NCBI RefSeq assembly: GCF_000315625.1
Contig: NW_005434665.1
Coordinates: 771,137-835,136 of the forward strand
Source of the DNA: Guillardia theta CCMP2712
Taxonomy: Eukaryota; Cryptophyceae; Pyrenomonadales; Geminigeraceae
Reading direction: 5' to 3'
Length of the DNA: 64,000 nt
A model generated the notes under the pieces. That model did not search any database, had not been told where the DNA came from, and was given only the letters and a program-made list of their open reading frames with translations. The translations under genes were made by a program, and so were the position numbers. Positions 55,128-64,000 of the stretch are shown here, piece by piece (position 1 is the stretch's first letter; the number at the start of each line of letters is the position of its first letter).

Positions 55128-56934
55128 ATGGTTGGGGGAAGCAGGAGTATGGTGCTCATGGTGGTGATGATGCTCGTAGCGAGCGCAAGCTGCGTGTCCA
55201 TTCACAAGATTGGCACGGTGAAGGAGACTGGCACGGTGAAGGAGTCCGACAAAGTAGCTCGCGGTGATGTGAACGAGTACTTCGCTGAGGAAACGAACAA
55301 GGAGATCGTGAAGACTATGGAGGATTTCAAGGCAGGCCATGACTGGGATGTTGGATCGCTCCCTTGTGAGACTGGCCCTGTCCACTTCCAACTGGCATGT
55401 AAGTCAGTCAGCTTTGCCAGAAGAAACCGTGGCAGGACCGTACCATTCAGGGTCAAGAATGGCCAGGTGAAGAAAGACTCTCAGTTGTTCTCAGAGAAGT
55501 TCCGCCCTGAGGAGTCCCGCCACTTCAACGTGGCAGCATCATCCTCGTTTCAAGCACAGACCTCCATGACCTTCGACCTCCATTACGCTGACGGCAGCCA
55601 CTTGCGCGGCTTTGGAGGCAAGGATGTAGTGCAACTCGGTGATTACGATGCCAACGCCCCTTTCGGGGTTATCACCGATTGTAACAGCCCGGATTTCAAC
55701 GGCGTTGACGGGATTCTTGGGTTCGGTCTACCACGTGCTAACAACAACATGCCTTACCCCATCCTGTTCTCCATCACAGAACAGAACACAGACCTTCTCA
55801 GAAAGTTCACGTTCTTCTCAACGGACGATGCTGCCGAGGTCCAGCTTGGAGGGTACGATCCTTCCAGTACGGCTGGCACAATGTGGTATGTTCCAGCCAT
55901 GGCGAAAGATGATTTCATTGTGGGGACGACATCCTTGAAGTTCGGTGACAACCTCAACAGCGCAGTCGAACTGCTGAAGTTCAAGAGCACTGCACAGCAG
56001 AAGGTCGGTATGCCATCGATCTTGGATTCTGGCACTTCCTGCCTCGTCATTCCAGGGGACCGCGGCGGCGGCGTGCTCACCAACATTCCTTGGGATGACT
56101 TTGCCAAGAACTGGAAGAGGGGGCGATCCTTCTGGTTGGAGATTGGACAGAAGACCTGGGAGATCCCGTTCTCGTCGTGGTACCTGGCGGATACTGAGCA
56201 GACTTGCGTCCAGCCCTCTCCGGAGGGCATGCAGGGTCTGTTGATCGGCGACGTCTTCTTCCGGGAATATATCGTCGAGTTTGACATGACTGAATCCCGT
56301 CCTATTCTGGGTATCGCTCCCTTGAACAAGCATTACAGCCTGGTGAACAAGAACACGCTTGAGTCCCTTGAGGTGGACGTTGCTCCCAAGAGCAAGCTGT
56401 CCCTTATCAAGGGCGCGCAAGTGATGTACCCTGCTGAACATGAGGCAAAGTTGGCCAACGTCGACAGGATTCCTATCGAGAACAGCATGGGAACTCAGTA
56501 TTTTATGGATTTGAAGATTGGCACACCCAAACAAACCTTCACTGTAATCTTCGACACTGGTTCAACTGTCTTCGGAGTATTTACATGGAAGAATAATTTG
56601 CCGAAGGACATCAAGGACAAGCTTCCAAGCTACTACTTCTCCCAGAATCTTTACGGTTTGGAGCAAGTCAAGGTTTCCTCGAGCTCCAATTATTCCAGCA
56701 TTTTTTCTGTCAAGGGTGTCTTCATCCTGGCCTGTGTAAACATAGCACTGCTTGCATCGATCAATGTTCTGCTCCGCAGGTTTGAACTTACTTTGGTTCC
56801 TTGTTTTCTGACCTCCTGACTTCTCCCAGGCATCGCCGACGGTCGTACCAGGCAACGGCGAGCGAAACAAGTCCACTGATCTAGATTTGAAGGCTTCTGT
56901 GTCGTTCATTGATAAAGACAACATTTGGGGATGA
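55128..56934 (+). CDS. Pepsin-like (A1) aspartic protease with rotated domain order
   Basis: Signal peptide (MVLMVVMMLVASASCV). The first part of a pepsin fold normally carrying DTGS is replaced by unrelated sequence; what follows is the rest of the N-lobe, with the flap-like YADGS at residue 153 and FNGVDGILGFGLP, then the C-lobe with the second catalytic motif ILDSGTSCLVIP (Asp300), LLIGDVFFREYIVEFDM and RPILGIAPLNKHY. After a linker the missing N-lobe start appears: ENSMGTQYFMDLKIGTPKQT and FTVIFDTGSTVF (Asp476). The frame stays open to 56819 with a hydrophobic segment; a downstream exon (to 56934, SVSFIDKDNIWG) may be spliced on instead. Strong codon bias suggests good expression. Either a circular permutation or a tandem duplicate whose ends were lost. 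If active, it cleaves proteins in an acidic compartment. Confidence 0.75.
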
Positions 56935-57787
56935 TTATGATGATGGTGCACGAATCAGGTACCGTAAAGATGGTGGTACTCGTAATTTGTGTAGCACAGG
57001 AGTGCAGATGAGAAGGACTTGTTAAGATGAGGAGTTGGCATCAGATCAGTTTCCACCTCTGATTGAGAGAGCAAGCTCTGCTGTGTTTGCTTTACTATGT
57101 GAATCGTCACCAACTAATTCTCATGACGACTTGTTGGAATGGTAACGACGAACATCGAGAGGGGCAGCCTTGGTCTACGCACAGAAACAGTGAGTGCCGC
57201 ACTCCTACTGAATTTTGATGATGAATCACCATTGCATCGGCGCGATCGTACTTGGTAGCTCCTGCCTTGAACTCGTTTGTACCGGGGGCACTGGAACAGA
57301 GTCATTTACCAACCAGGTTGTGACACTAAGACGTCATGCATGCAGTCTCCTTGCGCGGCAATCTCATCTACACCATCAACTTACCGATACATCCATCCAT
57401 CCGCTCGCCTCCTGGCCTGCTTGGCAGTATCATCATCCTAGATGACGTGTCAGCATTCGTGGGACAAACACGCTCCATCTGTTGCCTTGATACAACCAGC
57501 TCCATCCGTGGCAGGAAAGCCGAAGGTGCGCTTGAAGGTCTAACATAGGATCACGACAATCAACCCCGATCTTGAGCAGGTGCATTCTAACCTTTCGGGA
57601 TTCGCAGACCATGCTCATACCACTAAGAGCATTCTTGGGGGTTTGGCGAAGGCCTTAGGAACGGGTGGTTAAATTTCGACGAACCCACACAAGGACAAAA
57701 AACTGGAAGGAGAAACAGACACAAGAGGAAAACAAGAGTAGATACACTCGCTTGTAGGCGAGGAAGGCAGGACGATTGATCCATGTT
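56935..57787. other. Intergenic region
   Basis: 3' flanks of the protease (+) and the plastid-targeted small protein (-). Short frames show no bias. I see no gene, repeat or RNA. Confidence 0.5.
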
Positions 57788-58041
57788 TCAGACACAATCA
57801 CATACATACACAGATGAATCAGTTATCCACAAGTAGCAAACGACAATCAAACGTTTCCCCACCCAACGTTTCCACCCTCTGGGGGCTGCATAACACAGGC
57901 GAGCAGACAAAACGCCAACGGAAAGACATGCATGCCATGAGGCAAGGGAACTTGAAGTAGAACTCTTGTACCACCTGGGGATGGGGTGGGCGCGAAGGCG
58001 GAGGCAGCGGCAACAAGAGCACAGCCAAGGATGAAGCGCAT
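57788..58041 (-). CDS. Small plastid-targeted protein (ASAFAP leader)
   Basis: Begins MRFILGCALVAAASA-FAPTPSPG: a signal peptide whose predicted cleavage leaves Phe at +1, the ASAFAP motif required for import into red-lineage complex plastids. The leader has strongly biased codons (GCC, TCC, CCC). After it, reading on gives an in-frame stop at 57847; splicing GTGGTA...TGCAG continues to 57788 with a basic and hydrophobic tail (PRGWKRWVGKRLIVVCYLWI). No mature domain is recognisable in either version, so this may be a tiny plastid protein, a misjudged first exon, or a truncated pseudogene. Four groups downstream were checked without finding further exons. Confidence 0.5.
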
Positions 58042-58343
58042 GCTGGCGTCCTTTCAATCTCCCAACTTTCTCGGCGGGTGTGATGTGAATATAGACCATT
58101 GCATGAATTTTAAAGACTAAAGCGAAATAATTCTATTATTTTTCAAAAACACAAACAAAAAATACAAAAAATACAACCTAATTATTGCCCTTGCGGAAAG
58201 CGAAGGGGGTGGGGGCCGGGGAGGGGGGGCAGGAGAGGCCGATCCCCTATGTGAGGCAGAAGGAAAAAGAGGCAGGTAGGGAGGGGTGGTGGCAGGCAAA
58301 AAGAAGGCGCACACTTTGGTTGCAGAAGCCATATTCAGCTTCT
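58042..58343. other. Intergenic region
   Basis: AT-rich then G-rich DNA between the plastid-protein promoter and the tRNA gene. No coding signal. Confidence 0.5.
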
Positions 58344-58415
58344 GGGCTCGCCGTGGATCGAACACAGGACCTTTAGATCTTCAGTCTAACGCGCTCCCAA
58401 CTGCGCCACAAACCC
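58344..58415 (-). tRNA. tRNA-Phe (GAA)
   Basis: 72-base cloverleaf on the minus strand. Acceptor GGGTTTG / CGAGCCC (with G-T pairs), D stem GCGC/GCGC with AGTTGGGA loop, anticodon stem TTAGA/TCTAA around CTGAAGA (anticodon GAA), and T arm with TTCGATC loop. No intron. The D-loop and T-loop sequences that form pol III A and B boxes are intact. CCA is not encoded, as expected for a nuclear tRNA. Confidence 0.95.
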
Positions 58416-58809
58416 TTGCGCCTTGCATATGAGGTCACGAGCAAGGTTTATATACAGTGGATAGCCCGCAGCCGCTGACTCACGAGTCAGCCAGTCACGT
58501 GGCCCCCCGGCGACCGTTTAGCCGCCCCGTCACTGTCCGGCCCGGCCCGAGACTCTCCGATTACTGCGCCGTGACCGTAGCTGCCGACAGTCACTGAGTG
58601 TCAGGACGGTTAAGCCTCCTCGGAGGCTCTACACCTGATTGTCCTCTAGCAATGATTCGAACACCGGCGTAGATCAACTGGATGATGGCTCAGAGTCCCG
58701 GAGTCCGGTGGAAACCGAGTTTGTTTTTTGTAAGGTTTTTTTTCCTGACTTTCTTTCTTTTACAAGGACGGTTTACAGGAGAACGTCGTGGAGTTCTTGG
58801 CACGGCAGC
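58416..58809. promoter_or_regulatory. Upstream region of the deacetylase with CpG-rich island
   Basis: About 58478-58640 is GC-rich (GGCCCCCCGGCGACCG, GTCCGGCCCGGCCCGAGACT, CGTGACCGTAGCTGCCGACA) and shares words with the other CpG islands. A TTTATATA run at about 58447-58454 could be TATA-like for the tRNA or a nearby promoter. The open frame 58639-58809 upstream of the deacetylase start has no conserved sequence. Confidence 0.45.
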
Positions 58810-60386
58810 ATGGCGGCAATTCCTTCGGGGAGGGGGAGCGCAGCGTGGTTGATGTGCGCCTGGGCTCTCACGTGCTCATGGTCCAGCAAGACAGCCTCTG
58901 CATTCTGCCTCCGATCGCATCAACCGTTTCTCCGTCCAACGAGGACACATGGCTCGCAAGGGTGTAGTTCAAGGGTGGCATTCGGGACCTTTGGCGCACA
59001 TTCACGCAGGACGAGGGCGGACATGAGATGGATAGCGAGTGTCGCAGGATCGTCGAAGAAGACAGCCATCGTCACCAACGACAACCACAAGAGGCACAAT
59101 GGCTTCATGCATCCTGAATGCCCACAGAGGGTGGATCGCATGTGGGAGGAGATGCGCAAACAGGGGATCGCTGACTCGTGCACGGTCCTCGAGAATCGTC
59201 TTGCTGAGGACAAGGAGATCGAGCTGGTGCACGATAAGAATTATGTGGAATCCATCCTGTCAGGGAGCCCAGAGATCGATGGTAGCACTTACTTCCATAA
59301 GAAGGACTCGGCCTCTGCGAATGCGGCCAGGTCGGCTGCTGGCGCCGTGATCGATGCGGTGGAGGCTGTGTGCAAAGGAGAGGCGAGGAACAGCTTCTGT
59401 GCTGTCAGGCCACCGGGACATCATGCTGAGAGGGATCGCATGATGGGATTCTGCATATTCAACAGGTGAAACTGCTTGACTCCACTCTTATCGATCGTTG
59501 CTTGAGATGGCGATAACTTTATAGCTGACTGCTTTGATTGGCAGCGTCGCCATCGCTGCGGAGAAGGCGAAGAAAGATTGGGGCTGCAACAAGGTGTTGA
59601 TCTTCGACTGGGACGTGCACCATGGTAATGGAATCCAACACATCTTCTACGAGGACCCCAGCGTCCTTTATATCTCCATCCACCGAGGAGGTATGGATAA
59701 GTCTTTCTTCTACCCCACCACGGGCACAGCAGGGGAGGTTGGCAGGGGAGAAGGGAGAGGGTTCAACGTTAACATTCCGGTGGAGTTTCCTGGGGTCGGA
59801 GATCCCGTCTACTCCGTCGCCATGGAGCGGATCGTTCTACCCATCGCTCATGCCTTCAAGGTGATCCTTCACCTCTCCCCTGCCGTTGGATGACTCGTTG
59901 TGCCTTCAGCCGGACATCGTCATCGTCAGCGCCGGGTATGACGCTGCCGGTGGCGACCCCCTCGGCGGGATGAACGTCAGCCCGGCCATGTTCCGGAAGA
60001 TGACGAAGCAGATGATGGAAGTGGCCAACCAGCATTGCGATGGCAAGATCGTGTTGGCGCTGGAGGTGCCCTCCTGCTGCAACCCCCCTCCCCCTCGCCA
60101 TTGTGGCCACTCACACCGTGCGCGCAGGGAGGCTACGATGTCGATGTCACTGCGGACTGTGCGGTTGAATGCCTCAAGGTGAATGAGTTGGCTTTCTGTT
60201 TGATCGCAGACTGAGCCACATGTGCAGGAGCTTGTCGGATTGGATGACGAGGTGAAGGAGGAAGAAGACATTGCCCTGAGCCCGTGGGCTGCTGCGGAGT
60301 TGCAGTGGGTGAAACCGTCGATGGATAGAGTCATCGAGATTCAGTCAGAGTTCTGGCCGCAGCTGAAGCAGGAATCTGCCAAGTGA
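58810..60386 (+). CDS. Class II histone-deacetylase-like enzyme with plastid-type presequence
   Basis: Five exons. Conserved deacetylase motifs: NDNHKRHNGFMHPECPQRVD, RPPGHHAERDRMMGFCIFN (catalytic His pair), FDWDVHHGNGIQHIFYED (zinc ligands), VSAGYDAAGGDPLGGM (zinc Asp), and LEGGYDVDV (catalytic Tyr). All catalytic residues are present, so it should remove acetyl from protein lysines or a small-molecule amine. The start at 58810 gives MAAIPSGRGSAAWLMCAWAL, a hydrophobic signal, ending KTASA-F, then an Arg/Ser-rich stretch (CLRSHQPFLRPTRTHG) before the catalytic domain: a bipartite complex-plastid presequence with Phe at +1. Intron 1 begins after 59468. A polyadenylation signal lies at 60486. 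Confidence 0.85.
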
Positions 60387-60485
60387 TTCAGCGCAGACCA
60401 GGGACCTTTGGGAGAGAAGGGTTCCTGAAAGTTTTTTCCATGCTGCTCTCTTTGCTCGATGTTGTGAAATCAACGGATTTCTTGG

Positions 60486-60491
60486 AATAAA
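60486..60491 (+). terminator. Polyadenylation signal AATAAA
   Basis: Canonical hexamer 100 bases after the deacetylase stop. Confidence 0.6.
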
Positions 60492-60562
60492 GAGTTTTTC
60501 TGTACCGAACAGAGACTTTCAACTGGGGCCGACAGTCTTCATGGTCTCGAATCTTGACGATG

Positions 60563-60640
60563 CCTCCTCTCCTCTCCCCTCCTCTCCCCTCCTCTCCCCT
60601 CCTCTCCCCTCCTCTCCCCTCCTCTCCCCTCCCCTCCGTT
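60563..60640. repeat. Tandem decamer CTCTCCCCTC repeat
   Basis: About seven near-perfect 10-base units. Confidence 0.9.
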
Positions 60641-61499
60641 CCTCCCCTCCTCTCCTCGATCCTCTTCGCTCCTGACGTCCTCTCCCTCTATCTCGCCCAT
60701 CGCCCCGACATAATTCATTTTTCCGTCAGGTCCGAACATTCTAGCGGAATATGCCGAACGATGAAAACTATTCGGAAGTGGGTAGGGGGTACATGAGTAC
60801 CCCACCATACATAAAGATAATTGTCTAGTCACTAGGGGTAATTTACTCCAAGGTGGGGTGGGTGCAAAGGTTATTATGCGGTGCATCTTTCATGGGACGA
60901 GGAAAGGCGGGGGAGAGGAGGGAGGAGGGAGAGGGAAGGAGGGAGGGAGCGGGAAGATCAGACAGAAGAAGAGGTGCAATGGGATGAGATTGCGATGCGT
61001 TTGAGTTGGAAGAAGTTGGAGAGGGAGGATAGATCTCTGAGTAAGGCGAACAGACAGAGGGCACCTTACGAGAGAGTGAAAATGCCATGGAGGAAGCTCG
61101 ACAGTGATTAAGGCACAAGGCACTCAGTAACTTCGAGGAGGGAGATAGAAAGAAGGAATCTGGTAGGAGAGATAGAGAGATGGCAATCATCCCAGAGTGT
61201 ACTTGTTCGACGCAGCAAAGCAAACTCACTGTAACGAGAAGAGTTGGCTTGTAAAGGAAAAGGCACATAGCTATGAACAATAGTATTGCTTATCATGCGG
61301 ATCCGCTTTCAATATGAAGTATTTTCACAGCCATGATATGAAACATTGATTGAGAATAGATGAGAAATGATATGCATCAAACATCGTTGTTGACCCGATT
61401 CGCAGGCCATGTTGTTGATTCGTGCCAGGGTCTCATGACTTTGTGATTTTTCTGAGCCAACCTTGGGGAATTTTGCTGATCGAGTCATCACTTGAAAAG

Positions 61500-64000
61500 A
61501 TGGAGATCGAACAGTTCGAGGACTTGCTCAAGACGATGGTTGATCTTGAAAAACAAGAGCAGGAACGGCAACAGGCAAGGCAGATCGTTGAGAACATTCT
61601 CGATTGCGTCTTGCAAACGAACGTTTCTCATGAGCAGAGAAAGAAAGCTGAGGAGTGTGTAAACAATCTGGCGAATCCAGTGAATCTGAACATTACAAAT
61701 GATGCTATTCTCGCTCAATCTCTGTCCGACAACTTCACCAGAAAGCAAATCGCCATTCAGAAACGCCTTGCACAACTGCAATACATTCTTGATAACTCGA
61801 CGTCTCACTATGCTCAGGCTGTTGCTTGCAACAGTTTGTCGCTGCTTGTCACAAACAATTGGAATGAGAAGATGATTCCCTACACAGAAATTAAGAATTA
61901 TGCTCTCAGTTTCTTGTTCACGCACGCCACAGACCCGAACTGCCCACCTTTCGTGAAGCAAGGGATGGTCAGGCTGCTCTCGAGGGTTGCTAGGTTGTGC
62001 CGAGTGAGCAATGGGCCTGACTGTGCGATCATGAATGATCTGAGCAAGATGTTTGAGACGTCGGTGGAACATTTCATCCTGGGGATGCGAATATTGCTGG
62101 ATTACGTAGAGGAAATTGTCGCAAAGGCTGGAGAGGTTTCTTTCTTGCACCGGAGGATGTTCTTTTATTCCGATTTGACGACCATCTTGAAGTTTGCTCT
62201 GGAATCTGTTCGCAAGTACTTCTCGAACATGAGCTCAGAAAACGATAAGTTGCTCCTGGACTCTGCTCTAGAACTTACCGTCCGCTGCCTGACTAGTCCG
62301 GATGCAGACAGGACGTACGACAAGGACGAGATGGATCTCGGCCGGGGGCTGATCCTTGCCAAGTGGAGCCCCTTCATCACTCAGATGGAGCTGATCGACA
62401 TGTTCATCGTCATGTACGGCTCGCTGGATGCTCCGATCTCGACGCGGGCCCTGACGATATTGCTCTTCATCTCATCGCTGAGACCCGGCATGTACCGATC
62501 TATCGCAGACTTCCAGAATGCCACCAAGAGGATCATCATGGGGATCGGGCAGATTCTCAAGAACAGGAAGGAGCTCGACAACCCCAACAACCTCGACATC
62601 TTCTGCAGGTTCTTGAGCGAGTTCGGACAAGTCTGTATCATCTGGAAGTACATCCCGAAGAACGAGTGTAACGAGTTCATCGAGATGGCATCATCGCTGA
62701 CCCTCGCAATCTTGCGGGAGCTGGAGCCCCCTCCCAACAGCGTCTACCACCTTCTCCACTTCTGGTGTAGGCTGGCCGTGTCCGAGATGGGGCGAGGGAG
62801 GAGCTCGCCGCGATCTCCCGATCTTCAGATCGTGCACGAGGAGATTGAAGAGGCGGACGATAACCTCGGGGACCTCTACGATGTGCTAGAGCGAACTCTG
62901 CCCGCCATCGTCTACACGTACATCACTGGGAGGATCGAGTGCATTCAAGCTGCTGCATCTGGTGGCGCTGACAACCCCTTGGAGGACATCGACTCGCTGG
63001 AAAACCAGCTGGAGCTGATCCCGATCCTTTGCACCATCCGGTACGAGAAGATCGGAGGGCAGCTGTTCGAAATGATCGACCACTTCTACAACGTCTACGA
63101 GGCCGCCTTTAGCAGCTCCAACCAGGTGCAGCTGGAAGTGCTGGAGATGCAGATTGCATGGATGATCCGGTTGTGTTCTGCCATCGTGGGAGGCCACTAC
63201 ACGGTGAGGGCAGGGAGCTTCCGCTCCTTCGACATCAACCCCATTATCGAGACGACGCTGCAGGAGGGAGAGGAGCTGGTGGACGCAGAGCTGATAGGAA
63301 AGGTCTTCAGGCTGATGATGCTGATCCAGAGAAGAATCTCAGTCTCCAACACCCAGGACAAGTGCGACTACAGGCTGGAGCTTGCCGTCCTCACTTTCCT
63401 GGAGAAGCTCAAGCTGGGCCTCCTGTATGTGGACAGGACCCTTGCAGAGCAGAAAGAGGACACAGGGCAGATCCCGGAGTACCTGCCCTCGTTCCTCCGA
63501 CGGCTGGTGATCAGGCGACCGAAACCCATCCTGACGCAAGACATGCACATTGAAATCTTCAAACGGATCGGTTTCAACGATCACATGGAGGTGATCAACA
63601 TGATGCTGGGGAAGCTGCTGGAGAACCTACAGGTCTGGGGCCACAACTCGATGGTGGTCAAGGAGACCCTCCACCTGCTGGGGATCATCATCCACGGTAC
63701 ATCAGGGGAGGGAACATTGTCAATGCTGCTGGAGATTGAGACGATCAAGGGTCTGATGAAGAATCACGCAGCTGTATCGTCCTCATTCCTCAACTATCCC
63801 GCTAACGCAAAGAATCGCACCAATTACTACCTGACCATCACGCAGCTCTTCTTGCTGGAGGAGGACGACGCAGAGGCGTCTGGATCTTTTGAGACGTTTC
63901 TTGAGCCCACCATCACGACGCTGGTTCAGCTCAAGAACACGGCGAACTTGCGGACGGACGAGGCTCGCTTCGCCATCATCGGGGTCGCTAGGGATCTTCG
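61500..64000 (+). CDS. XPO7: Exportin-7 (RanBP16-like importin-beta family), 3' end cut off
   Basis: Open from the ATG at 61500 to the window edge (833 codons, no intron), so the protein is truncated by the window. All-helical HEAT-like sequence. It aligns by eye with exportin-7: an N-terminal part (KKAEECVNNLANPVNLNITN, ILDNSTSHYAQAVACNSLSL, SVEHFILGMRILLDYVEEI), then NSVYHLLHFWCRL, IVYTYITGRIECIQA, QIAWMIRLCSAIVGGH, VVKETLHLLGIIIHGTSGEG, SFLNYPANAKNRTNYYLTIT. Exportin-7 carries proteins with basic folded patches through nuclear pores with RanGTP. An intronless stretch of 2.5 kb is unusual here. A long antisense frame (61488-62150) is a shadow of this gene. Confidence 0.88.
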   Translation, partial: MEIEQFEDLLKTMVDLEKQEQERQQARQIVENILDCVLQTNVSHEQRKKAEECVNNLANPVNLNITNDAILAQSLSDNFTRKQIAIQKRLAQLQYILDNSTSHYAQAVACNSLSLLVTNNWNEKMIPYTEIKNYALSFLFTHATDPNCPPFVKQGMVRLLSRVARLCRVSNGPDCAIMNDLSKMFETSVEHFILGMRILLDYVEEIVAKAGEVSFLHRRMFFYSDLTTILKFALESVRKYFSNMSSENDKLLLDSALELTVRCLTSPDADRTYDKDEMDLGRGLILAKWSPFITQMELIDMFIVMYGSLDAPISTRALTILLFISSLRPGMYRSIADFQNATKRIIMGIGQILKNRKELDNPNNLDIFCRFLSEFGQVCIIWKYIPKNECNEFIEMASSLTLAILRELEPPPNSVYHLLHFWCRLAVSEMGRGRSSPRSPDLQIVHEEIEEADDNLGDLYDVLERTLPAIVYTYITGRIECIQAAASGGADNPLEDIDSLENQLELIPILCTIRYEKIGGQLFEMIDHFYNVYEAAFSSSNQVQLEVLEMQIAWMIRLCSAIVGGHYTVRAGSFRSFDINPIIETTLQEGEELVDAELIGKVFRLMMLIQRRISVSNTQDKCDYRLELAVLTFLEKLKLGLLYVDRTLAEQKEDTGQIPEYLPSFLRRLVIRRPKPILTQDMHIEIFKRIGFNDHMEVINMMLGKLLENLQVWGHNSMVVKETLHLLGIIIHGTSGEGTLSMLLEIETIKGLMKNHAAVSSSFLNYPANAKNRTNYYLTITQLFLLEEDDAEASGSFETFLEPTITTLVQLKNTANLRTDEARFAIIGVARDL

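Larger units (their letters stand above)
60387..61499. other. Intergenic region with CTCTCCCCTC decamer repeats and GGGGTA words
   Basis: Tandem decamer (CCTCCTCTCC)n at about 60563-60640. About 60770-60860 has GGGTAGGGGGTACATGAGTA, CCCACCAT, CTAGGGGTAATTTAC and AAGGTGGGGTGGG. No gene recognised; this is the 5' flank of exportin-7. Confidence 0.55.

Noticed and set aside
61488-62150. 220-codon minus-strand frame
   Set aside because: Antisense to exportin-7, whose plus-strand frame is conserved and runs far longer.

Overview
The window is nuclear DNA of a photosynthetic eukaryote with a secondary (red-type) plastid, most compatible with a cryptophyte such as Guillardia theta. The species is inferred; no search was possible. 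Supporting observations: genes are split by many short introns (often 42-60 nt, mostly GT-AG with some GC-AG). About thirty genes are packed on both strands in divergent and convergent pairs. Two predicted proteins begin with a signal peptide ending in an ASA/F junction, the plastid-import signature of red-lineage complex plastids. One gene is a eukaryotic selenoprotein with its own SECIS element, and there is a nuclear-type tRNA-Phe. Gene models were spliced by hand from reading frame, splice motifs and family conservation, so inner exon borders are approximate unless positions are stated.

Left part (1-13.5 kb): MORN-repeat protein (+), exostosin-like glycosyltransferase (-), aquaporin (+), ankyrin-repeat protein (-), Tul1/FLY/DSC1-type membrane RING E3 ligase (+), SUMO-activating enzyme subunit UBA2 (-), and a tiny, strongly codon-biased Ala/Tyr-rich protein (+).

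Middle part (13.8-34.5 kb): an unrecognised multi-exon gene (-), a STAR/KH RNA-binding protein with two expanded microsatellites (+), a very large alpha2delta-like VWA/Cache membrane protein (-), augmin subunit HAUS5 (+), selenoprotein thioredoxin reductase with C-terminal GCUG and a SECIS hairpin (-), a 79-residue membrane protein (+), a SET-domain methyltransferase (+), PAF1 (-) and SNF5/SMARCB1 (+).

Right part (35-64 kb): an orphan ORF (+), a triple-KH protein with a mitochondrial-like presequence (-), prefoldin subunit 5 (+), a DDX5/DBP2-type DEAD-box helicase (-), an SV2/SVOP-like MFS transporter (-), a SEC14/CRAL-TRIO protein (-), a small coiled-coil protein (-), a secreted Cys-rich orphan (+), a SCAR/WAVE homolog (-), an aspartic protease whose domain order looks rotated (+), a short plastid-targeted protein (-), tRNA-Phe (-), a class II histone-deacetylase-like enzyme with an apparent plastid presequence (+), and exportin-7, cut by the window edge (+).

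The genes do not form one pathway; this is ordinary housekeeping chromosome. Several belong to shared nuclear systems: chromatin and transcription (PAF1, SNF5, SET, deacetylase), SUMO and ubiquitin (UBA2, Tul1-like E3), cytoskeleton (HAUS5, prefoldin 5, SCAR/WAVE), and RNA handling (STAR, triple KH, DEAD-box, exportin-7). Intergenic DNA falls into two striking compositional classes: islands rich in TACCCC/GGGGTA words, mostly in divergent promoters, and islands rich in CCCGGGC and CGGAGTC words.
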